A DNA stretch of 15,814 nucleotides, taken from positions 1 to 15,814 of the forward strand of contig CANQMF010000018.1 in NCBI GenBank assembly GCA_947624915.1. Reading direction: 5' to 3'. Made by a program: the position numbers and the translations under genes. Below, piece after piece: positions 6,961-13,687 of this stretch. Position 1 is the stretch's first letter; each line of letters starts with the position of its first letter. This DNA is from an uncultured Bacilli bacterium. Its GTDB lineage: Bacteria; Bacillota_I; Bacilli_A; RF39; UBA660. Under the pieces are notes generated by a model that was not told where the DNA came from, did not search any database, and was given only the letters and a program-made list of their open reading frames with translations.

Positions 6961-7680
6961 TTAATACTTATTAGTTAAAAAATATTTTTTTAATAACTCT
7001 TTTTCATGATATAACTTATTCTTAATAACAAAATAGTGTGTTTTTAAACGATACATTTTTTTTAAATTATTTCCAATAATGATCTTTGTTTTCTTATAGT
7101 TATAAGTTTCTTTGTACCGTTCGTAAAAAAATTTCAACATTGTATATGGAAGTTTGTAACATGATTTAATTACGTCATAAAAAATATAAGTTAAAATAAG
7201 ATAACTAAGCAAACTAATATCAATGAAATATAATATAAACAAAGTAATAAACGACATTACATATATACATATATAAGAATGATAATAACTCATTATTTTA
7301 TTAAAAAAAAGAAACAATAACTTGGAACCATCTAGAGGATAAATAGGTAACAAATTAAAAAATAAAATAAAATAATGATATGGTGTTGGATATAACATAT
7401 AAAAAACAATTTGGAAAAGAGGTCCATATATCAAGACGAAAAATTCTTCAATTATTGAAGAATTTAATTGTTGATCAAAAGTTGTCATACAACCAAATGG
7501 ATAAACAGTAACTTTATTAATAGGCCATTTCAGTATGAGACCAGCTATAATATGTCCCAATTCATGTACAATAAGAATTGTTGTATAAATAGTAAAAGCT
7601 TTAAAATACCCCGTTATAAAGCAAATAAACGCTACAACATAGTAAAGTGGGTGGATAACTAGTTTAGATCTGATTTTCAT
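6961..7680 (-). CDS. spoIVFB: SpoIVFB-like intramembrane metalloprotease (site-2 protease, M50)
   Basis: Membrane-embedded zinc protease. The 239 residues form several hydrophobic segments carrying HELGH (H39, E40, H43) and the second metal motif in NLLPIYPLDG (D117). In Bacillus this enzyme cleaves pro-sigma-K in the mother cell. The identification as SpoIVFB, rather than a generic M50 protease, comes from the order spoIVFA-spoIVFB-rplU-prp-rpmA, identical to Bacillus subtilis. The protein is somewhat shorter than the Bacillus one (about 288 residues). After the membrane part only a basic tail of about 60 residues remains, so a full CBS domain seems absent. Its ATG overlaps the end of spoIVFA by 17 nt, indicating translational coupling. 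The substrate in this organism is unknown. Confidence 0.88.
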   Translation of the reverse strand: MKIRSKLVIHPLYYVVAFICFITGYFKAFTIYTTILIVHELGHIIAGLILKWPINKVTVYPFGCMTTFDQQLNSSIIEEFFVLIYGPLFQIVFYMLYPTPYHYFILFFNLLPIYPLDGSKLLFLFFNKIMSYYHSYICIYVMSFITLFILYFIDISLLSYLILTYIFYDVIKSCYKLPYTMLKFFYERYKETYNYKKTKIIIGNNLKKMYRLKTHYFVIKNKLYHEKELLKKYFLTNKY

Positions 7681-8185
7681 AGTCTAAAATTTCACCATCT
7701 TTTTTATGAATTAAGTACAAAGTATTATCACAATTACCTATTAAAGACCCCTTCTCAATATAATCATATAGTTTAACATTGATATTACTTAAATTGCCAT
7801 ACCAAACATCAACACCATCAATTTGTTGAACAATAACAACATTTCCATATGTATCTTTAGTACCAGTAAAAATAACTAAACCATCTTGTAAGTTAGGTAC
7901 TAAATAATTTTCCTTAACTGTTAGTTTTAAACCTTCATCTATTTTTTCTTTAGCGCTATATTCTAAGTTTTCATTAAAAACTAATTTTGTATTTTCTTTA
8001 TTATCAAATAAAATATTATGTCCAAAGTATTTTTTATATAACTTATTTATAGGTGCAAAAGATATATTTTGAGTGTATACATTATCATAAATAAAATTTT
8101 TTATATTACTATTAGCTTTAAGTGTTATTAATAAAATTAATGTTATAATGGTAACTATCCCTACTTTAAAAAGCCACTTTAACAT
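7664..8185 (-). CDS. spoIVFA: SpoIVFA-like membrane protein with degenerate M23/LytM domain
   Basis: 173 residues: one N-terminal transmembrane segment (about 3-24, WLFKVGIVTIITLILLITLKA region), an extracytoplasmic linker, and a C-terminal LytM-fold domain (about 95-165; GNVVIVQQIDGVDVWYGNL). Active M23 peptidases have zinc-binding His where this protein has Q in VQQIDG and G-N in YGNL, so it is expected to be non-catalytic. In Bacillus SpoIVFA is likewise a non-enzymatic scaffold that anchors and restrains SpoIVFB until a signalling protease clips it. The start has AGGTG 6 nt upstream and the gene overlaps spoIVFB. It is preceded by the pgsA terminator, so the pair probably has its own, unidentified, promoter or depends on readthrough. 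Confidence 0.82.
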   Translation of the reverse strand: MLKWLFKVGIVTIITLILLITLKANSNIKNFIYDNVYTQNISFAPINKLYKKYFGHNILFDNKENTKLVFNENLEYSAKEKIDEGLKLTVKENYLVPNLQDGLVIFTGTKDTYGNVVIVQQIDGVDVWYGNLSNINVKLYDYIEKGSLIGNCDNTLYLIHKKDGEILDYENQI

Positions 8186-8207
8186 AATATCACCTGTTAA
8201 AGTATAT

Positions 8208-8230
8208 AAAAAAAGTAATAAATTATTACT
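8208..8230 (-). terminator. Terminator overlapping the pgsA stop codon
   Basis: Positions 8224-8230 pair with 8214-8220 around a 3-nt loop, followed on the minus strand by seven T. The pgsA TAA (8226-8228) lies in the stem. The stem is short and AT-only, so readthrough into spoIVFA is likely. Confidence 0.55.
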
Positions 8231-8852
8231 CTTTTTCGAAAACTAAATCGCGATTCATTATATAATATTGAATTCCTGAATACAATGATAAAATAGTAGC
8301 AATAAAAAGCAAGAAATCAGCTACGCGTAAATTAATAAACTCAAATGGCATATTGTAAAATAAAGTTAGTGCAATACCGGTCATTAAACAAGCAGTCTTC
8401 CATTTACCTGATTTAATAGCTGCCACTACTTTACCTTTACTACTAGCGATCATTTTAATAGAGTTTACAACACTATCTCTAACTACAATAATTACTGGTA
8501 TGATGGGATGAATATGACCAGAAGCAGCTAAAATAATCAATACAGAATTAACTAACACTTTATCTGCAATAGCATCAATCATTTTACCAAAATCAGTGAC
8601 CATATTCCTACTACGGGCAATATGACCATCAACAAAATCAGTCAAAGAAGCAATAACGAACAATACACCAGCAATAATATATTTAATATCAATAACTAGT
8701 TTTTCATTAACATATAGTTCAATTTTCTTGATTCCCAACATATCAAAAGGCAACACCAATATAACAATAATGATAACTGATAATATAATGCGTGCTAAAG
8801 TTATTTTATTTGGTAAATTTAAAACACTATTATGTTTACTCTTTTTAGTCAT
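8226..8852 (-). CDS. pgsA: CDP-diacylglycerol-glycerol-3-phosphate 3-phosphatidyltransferase
   Basis: Integral membrane enzyme making phosphatidylglycerol-phosphate from CDP-diacylglycerol and glycerol-3-phosphate. The 208 residues contain the complete CDP-alcohol phosphotransferase signature: D72, D75-G76, A79-R80, G89, D93, D97 (DFVDGHIARSRNMVTDFGKM onward), in a protein with several hydrophobic helices. It follows a rodZ-like gene by 14 nt, the same order as ymfM-pgsA in Bacillus subtilis, which favours PgsA over other family members such as cardiolipin or phosphatidylserine synthases. An insertion around 40-55 (IKKIELYVNEKLVI) between the first two helices is longer than I expect for PgsA. 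AGAGGTG precedes the ATG. Confidence 0.92.
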   Translation of the reverse strand: MTKKSKHNSVLNLPNKITLARIILSVIIIVILVLPFDMLGIKKIELYVNEKLVIDIKYIIAGVLFVIASLTDFVDGHIARSRNMVTDFGKMIDAIADKVLVNSVLIILAASGHIHPIIPVIIVVRDSVVNSIKMIASSKGKVVAAIKSGKWKTACLMTGIALTLFYNMPFEFINLRVADFLLFIATILSLYSGIQYYIMNRDLVFEKE

Positions 8853-8866
8853 TAATCCTACACCTC

Positions 8867-9361
8867 TTACCTATAATTGTATGAAACATCTTTGCTATTT
8901 ATATCTCTACTATTTCCTTTATTATCGTCACGATTACTATAAAATAATACTAATATATAAACAATAATACAAATGAGCAACACAAGTATACCAAAAAGAA
9001 AAGAACGTGAAACTGTTTTATTGTCTTTTTTCTGTGTAGTATAAGGTGAAGCAATCTTTTTAACTTTATCATCCTTGTTTTTACTACTAGCTTTCTTTAT
9101 ATCATCAATGGATATTTTAGATGTATAATCAAATACAAATTCATTGAAATCCTCAACTACTTTTTCATAATCTAATCCTAGGTACTTGGCATAGTCGCGG
9201 ATAAAGTATTTAAGGTAAAAAATATCTTTAAAAGCATCCCTATTACCTTCTTCAATATTTTTTAGTTGAGAAGGACGTAGTTTTAAATCTTCAGCCGCTT
9301 CTTCGATCGATATTTCCATACTCTCTCTAGCTTCTTTTAACTTTTCTCCTATCTCTTTCAT
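8867..9361 (-). CDS. rodZ: RodZ/YmfM-like helix-turn-helix membrane protein
   Basis: 164 residues with an N-terminal HTH_25-type domain (about 1-70, IGEKLKEARESMEISIEEAA, IEEGNRD), a charged linker, and one transmembrane segment (about 125-145, SFLFGILVLLICIIVYILVLF). RodZ anchors the MreB elongation machinery through its cytoplasmic HTH domain. Here the outside portion is only about 20 residues, as in short Firmicutes homologues. The start at 9361 is chosen because GAGG lies 6 nt upstream. The frame stays open back to 9442, but those extra 27 codons are the 3' part of the RNase P RNA and should not be annotated as protein. It lies directly upstream of pgsA, the common Firmicutes arrangement. 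Confidence 0.88.
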   Translation of the reverse strand: MKEIGEKLKEARESMEISIEEAAEDLKLRPSQLKNIEEGNRDAFKDIFYLKYFIRDYAKYLGLDYEKVVEDFNEFVFDYTSKISIDDIKKASSKNKDDKVKKIASPYTTQKKDNKTVSRSFLFGILVLLICIIVYILVLFYSNRDDNKGNSRDINSKDVSYNYR

Positions 9362-9384
9362 GCGAAACCTCAATTCTAAAAAAC

Positions 9385-9731
9385 AATAATACTTAATAAG
9401 CCATGTTCTGTACCACGTGGGTGACAAACATTTATCTACCATTACTGGTCTTCGAATCGGTTCATTTCCCTATCAAAGTTCCCCTACCAAATTTGGGTTT
9501 CTCGCTCGTGGGGTTTACCTCGTTCCACTTTCTTCATTTCTTCAGAAATCGTCACTATGGCACTTTTATACCTAATATAACCATATCTAAAGACTTAGGT
9601 TACCTCGGAGCCGTTAGCTAAAAGCTACTAAGAGTTATTTTTTCCTCTTACACGAACACTACAGTCATCACAGACTGTGCGAGCATGGACTTTCCTCTAC
9701 AATAAATGCAGCGTTTGTCTAAAATATTATT
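9385..9731 (-). ncRNA. rnpB: RNase P RNA (bacterial type B)
   Basis: Catalytic RNA that matures tRNA 5' ends. Conserved blocks are plain on the minus strand: GAGGAAAGTCCATGCTCGCA near 9697-9678, AAAGTGCCATAGTGACGA near 9570, GTGGAACGAGGTAAACCCC near 9530-9511, GAGAAACCCAAATTTGGTAG near 9503-9484, and ACAGAACATGGCTTA near the 3' end. The order and wording match Bacillus subtilis type B RNA. The ends are set by the P1 helix: 9731-9722 pairs with 9394-9385 (10 bp with one G-U). This places the first nucleotides of the RNA inside the last codon and stop codon of gpsB. The length of about 347 nt is shorter than the ~400 nt of B. subtilis. Six U after P1 may help termination, but there is no strong separate terminator. 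Synteny gpsB-rnpB is as in Bacillus. Confidence 0.96.
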
Positions 9732-10056
9732 CTTTTCCGTAAATTATTTTTTCTAAGTTAGATAATCTTCTAAGTAAGTCAGCATTCACACCAGACGCAC
9801 CTTGTGAATCATTTTCAGTTGCAAGTTCTAATTTAGAACGAAGATTGCGTAATTCTTTTTTAAGGCGTAAATTATCTTCCAACAATTCTTTCTTATCACT
9901 TTCAAGCTCTCCAATAATCGAAGTCATTTCATCATAATCTTTTATTATCATATCTAAGAACCGATCAACTTCTTGTGGACGATATCCACGTGTATCAATT
10001 TTAAAGTTTTTTTCAAGAATATCTCGGCTTGTAAGAACAATACGATCCTGATACAT
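9727..10056 (-). CDS. gpsB: Cell-division/elongation regulator GpsB (DivIVA family)
   Basis: 109 residues with the DivIVA/GpsB N-terminal membrane-binding coiled coil (IDTRGYRPQEVDRFLDMIIK, about 19-40), a longer coiled coil (about 40-80, rich in E, K and L), and a short helical C-terminus (ADLLRRLSNLEKIIYGKE) suitable for multimerisation. GpsB docks penicillin-binding proteins and divisome parts; the class A PBP gene ponA lies nearby on the opposite strand. Length is typical for GpsB and shorter than DivIVA. AGAGGTG precedes the ATG. The stop codon is inside the P1 helix sequence of RNase P RNA. Confidence 0.93.
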   Translation of the reverse strand: MYQDRIVLTSRDILEKNFKIDTRGYRPQEVDRFLDMIIKDYDEMTSIIGELESDKKELLEDNLRLKKELRNLRSKLELATENDSQGASGVNADLLRRLSNLEKIIYGKE

Positions 10057-10082
10057 ACTGACACCTCTTTTTATACGAGTAC

Positions 10083-10111
10083 ATTATCTCAAAAAAAACG
10101 TTTTTTGTCAA
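10083..10111 (-). promoter_or_regulatory. Promoter of gpsB (and probably rnpB)
   Basis: Minus-strand TTGACA (10111-10106), 17 bp, GATAAT (10088-10083), about 27 nt before the gpsB ATG. The spacer contains the perfect 14-bp palindrome AAAAAACGTTTTTT. The -35 box includes the stop codon of the upstream 36-codon ORF. No clear separate rnpB promoter was found inside gpsB. Confidence 0.75.
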
Positions 10112-10218
10112 TTAATGCTTTTCTTTCTAGCACTTTGATTAGGATAAATTTCCAATTTAGCAAAATTTATATCATTTAACATATTATTTATCACTTCATC
10201 TACATGATGTCTTCCCAT
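10108..10218 (-). CDS. Small ORF (36 aa), unknown function
   Basis: The frame starts at ATG 10218 and ends at TGA 10110-10108; the product begins MGRHHVDEVINNMLNDINFA and ends with a basic ARKKSIN. A strong ribosome site, GAGGTG, lies 6 nt before the ATG, which is the main support. It lies between recU (divergent) and gpsB (same strand), and its stop sits in the gpsB -35 box. The first 20 residues could form an amphipathic helix; there is no membrane segment or recognisable family. It might be a real micro-protein co-transcribed with gpsB, or a leader. Confidence 0.5.
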   Translation of the reverse strand: MGRHHVDEVINNMLNDINFAKLEIYPNQSARKKSIN

Positions 10219-10308
10219 TTAACTCACCTCAATATTCATTTAACACTATAATTATGTTAAATCATGTCGAAAAGGATATACCAACTAGCATAAATTAATA
10301 TTTTATAG

Positions 10309-10326
10309 TATAATGTTTTATGGTGG
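10309..10326 (+). promoter_or_regulatory. -10 element and ribosome binding site of recU
   Basis: TATAAT at 10309-10314 has a poor -35. GGTGG (10322-10326) lies 5 nt before ATG 10332. An upstream in-frame ATG at 10320 would fall at the predicted transcript start and overlap this site, so 10332 is preferred. Confidence 0.55.
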
Positions 10327-10331
10327 TATTT

Positions 10332-10883
10332 ATGAATTACCCAAACGGAATAGTTAAGACTAATCAACACAATATTAACTATGGAAATAGAGGTATGAGT
10401 CTAGAGGATGATTTAAATATATCCAATCAATACTATTTGGAATGTGATATAGCTGTTATCCATAAAAAGCCGACTGCAATCACTATTAATCGTGTTGATT
10501 ACCCTAACCGAAGGGATGCTATTATTAAAGAAGCAAGATTTAGAATACCATCTACAACTGATTATAATGGAGTATATAAGGGTAAATATATCGACTTTGA
10601 AGCCAAAGAAACAACTAATAAAACCAGTTTCCCTTTAGCTAATATCCACCAACATCAAATCGAACATTTAAGAAAAATCGTAAAACACGGTGGCATTGGT
10701 TTTATTATAGTTAAATTCACTAGACTTAATCGTATCTTTCTATTGATGGCTGATGATCTTTTTTCGTTTATTGAAAACAATAGCCGCAAGTCGATTCCAT
10801 TAGAATTCTTTGTTACAAATGGAAAGGAAATAAAAAATAAATTAAGACCAAGAATAGACTACTTAGAATACATAAAAATATGA
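10332..10883 (+). CDS. recU: Holliday junction resolvase RecU
   Basis: Endonuclease that cuts four-way junctions in recombinational repair and chromosome segregation of Firmicutes. The 183-residue protein shows the RecU signatures: NYGNRGMSLEDDLNISNQYY near the N-terminus, KKPTAITI, and the nuclease core TTDYNGVYKGKYIDFEAKET. D77, E90 and K92 there correspond to the catalytic acidic residues and lysine of the Bacillus enzyme. FPLANIHQHQIEHL after it is also characteristic. ponA follows by 12 nt with its own AAGGAG, the same recU-ponA operon as in Bacillus, linking DNA repair with wall synthesis. The start at 10332 shortens the longest frame by four residues. Stop is TGA. Confidence 0.96.
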   Translation: MNYPNGIVKTNQHNINYGNRGMSLEDDLNISNQYYLECDIAVIHKKPTAITINRVDYPNRRDAIIKEARFRIPSTTDYNGVYKGKYIDFEAKETTNKTSFPLANIHQHQIEHLRKIVKHGGIGFIIVKFTRLNRIFLLMADDLFSFIENNSRKSIPLEFFVTNGKEIKNKLRPRIDYLEYIKI

Positions 10884-10895
10884 AAGGAGAATATT

Positions 10896-13535
10896 ATGGC
10901 AAAAAAAACTAAAGAAAATGGTAAAAAAAGAAAGGGAAAATATAGTATATGGCAGAAGATTTTCTATACCCTACTACTATTATTCTTCATAGGTACTATT
11001 GCAGGCTGTATCTTTGGAACAATCTTCTTCTTCTATATTGCTAATACAGCTCCACCATTTGATCCCGACAAAATGTATCGAAGTGAACCAAGCACTCTAT
11101 ACGATAAAAATGGTGACTTAATTATGACTATTGGTACAGAGAATCGTGTTATCTTATCATATGATGAAATTCCTGAAGTATTGATTAACGCCATCATAGC
11201 TACCGAGGATTCCAAATTTTTTCAACATAATGGATTTGACTTACCAAGATTTTTGGTAGCATCTGCTAAACAATTACTTGGTAAAAACGGTGGTGGTGCC
11301 TCAACTTTAACTATGCAATTATCTAAAAACAATTATACAAGTAAAACAAGTGAGGGCTTTGAAGGTATTCGTCGTAAGTTTTGGGATATATATATTTCTA
11401 TCTTCAAGATTGAACCATCCTATTCAAAACAACAAATACTAGAATTTTATGCTAACTCTAATCAGTTAGGAGTTGGATATGGTGTTGAAGCTGCTTCTAA
11501 AGCTTATTTTGGTAAAAGTGCTAAAGACTTGAACGTTTCAGAAGCTGCACTGATTGCTGGTATGTATCAAGCTCCTACTGCTTATAATCCATATGTTTAT
11601 CCCGAAAATGCCGAAGAAAGACGACAAGAAGTTTTATACTTAATGCATCGTCATCGCTATATTAGTGACAAAGAATACGAGATTGCAATGAAAATGACAG
11701 TTGATAAAATTGTTCAAGAAAAACAAAATGCTAATATTGGTAGTGGTATCATTAATGAAAACTATCAATCATTCGTGGATATGGTTATTCAAGATGTAAC
11801 AGAAAAAACTGGTCAGAGCCCATACACAACTTCAATGAAAATATATACAACGCTTGATCCTTCTGCACAAAAACATGTATCTGATATTATGAATGGCAAA
11901 ACCTACAAATGGCAAAACAATTCTGTCCAAGCGGGTGTTGCCGTTGTTGATGTCAATTCTGGAGCTATAACAGCAATTGGTGGAGGACGCAATATTAAAA
12001 TTGCTAATTCATTAAATAGAGCAACATCAGTCTACAATCAAATTGGTTCTACTGCTAAGCCACTATATGATTATGGTCCAGCTGTTGAATATTTAAATTG
12101 GAATACTGGTACTATTGTCGATGATTCTAAAACAACCTATTCTGACGGTTCACCAATTAATAACTGGGATAATGGTTATATTGGATTTAATACTATTGAA
12201 ACACATCTAAAAATGTCCAGAAATATACCTGCCCTAAGAACTTTTCAGGCCGTTCCAAAAAATGATATTATTGAATTTACAACTAATTTAGGTTTAAGTC
12301 CAGAAATATATTCTTGCAATGCAGGATATAAATTGTATAGACGTAAATATTGTAAGAACACTGAAGATCCAAATGTTATCGTAGACGCTAACAAATCCAA
12401 TACCCTACATGAAGCACACGCAATTGGTGGATATGAAGGTGAGACACCACTTACAATGGCTATTGCCTACTCAGCTTTTGCTAATGGTGGTTATTACAAT
12501 GAACCATACAGCTTTACAAAAATTGTTTATACCGATACCAATGAGACATATGTTAATAAAACTGAAACAAGACAAGTTATGCAAGATTCCACAGCTTACA
12601 TAATTACTAAAATGTTACAAGAAACAGCCAATTATGGTATTGACTCTGGTAGTTATCGTAACATTAACGGTATTAAATATGCTGCTAAAACAGGAACTAC
12701 AAACTTTGATTCAAAAACCAAAAAAGAATTTAAACTACCATCGAGTGCTATTAACGAATATTGGGTAGTTGGCTATAATACAGAATATGCTGTAGCGGTA
12801 TGGTATGGCTATGATAAAATTCAAGATGGATATTTAAAAATTGGTAGCAGTCAGCATCAACGATTATTCCAAGCTGTAGCTAAAGGGGTTATGAAAAGTA
12901 AAGCAGATTTTAAAAAGCCAGATTCTGTAGTTGAAGTAACTATTGAAAAAGATTCTGCTGTACCTTTACTTCCTAGTCAATTTACCCCAAGTAACTATAA
13001 AACAAAAGCCTTATTTGTATCAGGAACTGAGCCAAATAAAGTATCAACCAGATTCCAAAAACTCGGTGACGTTTCTAATCTAAATGCTACTGATAATGGT
13101 GATGGTACAGTTAATATAACATGGTCACCAGCAGCGACTCCAGATGCTTTAAATATTGACTTTTTAACCAAATTAAATTCTGGAAGTACTAGTTTATCCG
13201 GTGCAAGCGTTACTCGCTATGCCAATTCAGTTCTAAAGAAAAACCAATCAGCCTTGGGCAATTTAGGTTATAATGTATATGCCCAACAAGGTAATGGTAG
13301 TCTAGAATTGCTTGGTTGGACAGCTAATAACAGTTTCAAATTATCAAAACCTAATGGTACATACAACATTGTTGTCAAAACCTGTTATTCTAAATTTAAA
13401 TCAAATATGTCAGACGGTAAGAGTATATCCATTACAATTAACGGCTCACCTATTGTTGATCCTAATACAACCGATGAAACAAATGATAATAATGGAGACA
13501 ATAATACTGATACTCAAGATAATTCTACCGAATAA
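10896..13535 (+). CDS. ponA: Class A penicillin-binding protein 1A (bifunctional transglycosylase/transpeptidase)
   Basis: Polymerises and cross-links peptidoglycan outside the membrane. The 879 residues read: basic cytoplasmic tail (1-20), one transmembrane helix (about 22-50), and a GT51 glycosyltransferase domain (about 65-240) with catalytic E104 in ATEDSKFFQHNG, GGASTLTMQLSKN and E183. A transpeptidase domain (about 340-660) follows, with SxxK S385-T-A-K388, SxN S441-R-N443 and K598-T-G-T-T. A fibronectin-III-like region (about 690-845) and an N/D/T-rich acidic tail complete it. All key residues are present, so the enzyme should be active and beta-lactam binding. It means the organism has a peptidoglycan wall, which excludes true Mollicutes. 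It is the second gene of the recU operon and ends at a strong terminator. Other open frames inside it are shadows. Confidence 0.97.
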   Translation: MAKKTKENGKKRKGKYSIWQKIFYTLLLLFFIGTIAGCIFGTIFFFYIANTAPPFDPDKMYRSEPSTLYDKNGDLIMTIGTENRVILSYDEIPEVLINAIIATEDSKFFQHNGFDLPRFLVASAKQLLGKNGGGASTLTMQLSKNNYTSKTSEGFEGIRRKFWDIYISIFKIEPSYSKQQILEFYANSNQLGVGYGVEAASKAYFGKSAKDLNVSEAALIAGMYQAPTAYNPYVYPENAEERRQEVLYLMHRHRYISDKEYEIAMKMTVDKIVQEKQNANIGSGIINENYQSFVDMVIQDVTEKTGQSPYTTSMKIYTTLDPSAQKHVSDIMNGKTYKWQNNSVQAGVAVVDVNSGAITAIGGGRNIKIANSLNRATSVYNQIGSTAKPLYDYGPAVEYLNWNTGTIVDDSKTTYSDGSPINNWDNGYIGFNTIETHLKMSRNIPALRTFQAVPKNDIIEFTTNLGLSPEIYSCNAGYKLYRRKYCKNTEDPNVIVDANKSNTLHEAHAIGGYEGETPLTMAIAYSAFANGGYYNEPYSFTKIVYTDTNETYVNKTETRQVMQDSTAYIITKMLQETANYGIDSGSYRNINGIKYAAKTGTTNFDSKTKKEFKLPSSAINEYWVVGYNTEYAVAVWYGYDKIQDGYLKIGSSQHQRLFQAVAKGVMKSKADFKKPDSVVEVTIEKDSAVPLLPSQFTPSNYKTKALFVSGTEPNKVSTRFQKLGDVSNLNATDNGDGTVNITWSPAATPDALNIDFLTKLNSGSTSLSGASVTRYANSVLKKNQSALGNLGYNVYAQQGNGSLELLGWTANNSFKLSKPNGTYNIVVKTCYSKFKSNMSDGKSISITINGSPIVDPNTTDETNDNNGDNNTDTQDNSTE

Positions 13536-13542
13536 TAGAGAA

Positions 13543-13577
13543 AAAAACTATACGAAATCAACAGCGTATAGTTTTTC
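13543..13577 (+). terminator. Terminator of recU-ponA
   Basis: Positions 13543-13554 pair with 13565-13576 (12 bp, 10-nt loop). The 3' arm ends in five T. It lies 8 nt past the ponA stop codon. Confidence 0.85.
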
Positions 13578-13636
13578 TTATATTATTAAACCAAAATACT
13601 AGAACTTTATCTAATAAAAAACATACTAAATACAAC

Positions 13637-13674
13637 AAAAAATTAAAGACTACATCGATGTCAATGTAGTCTTT
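13637..13674 (-). terminator. Terminator of the sigma-factor gene
   Basis: Positions 13664-13674 pair with 13645-13655 (11 bp, 8-nt loop). The minus strand continues AATTTTTT. It faces the ponA terminator in the convergent gap. Confidence 0.8.
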
Positions 13675-13687
13675 TACTATTACCAAA

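Noticed and set aside
13312..13602. Plus-strand 96-codon frame overlapping the ponA 3' end
   Set aside because: It lies in another frame of the intact ponA C-terminus, has no ribosome site and runs through the ponA terminator.
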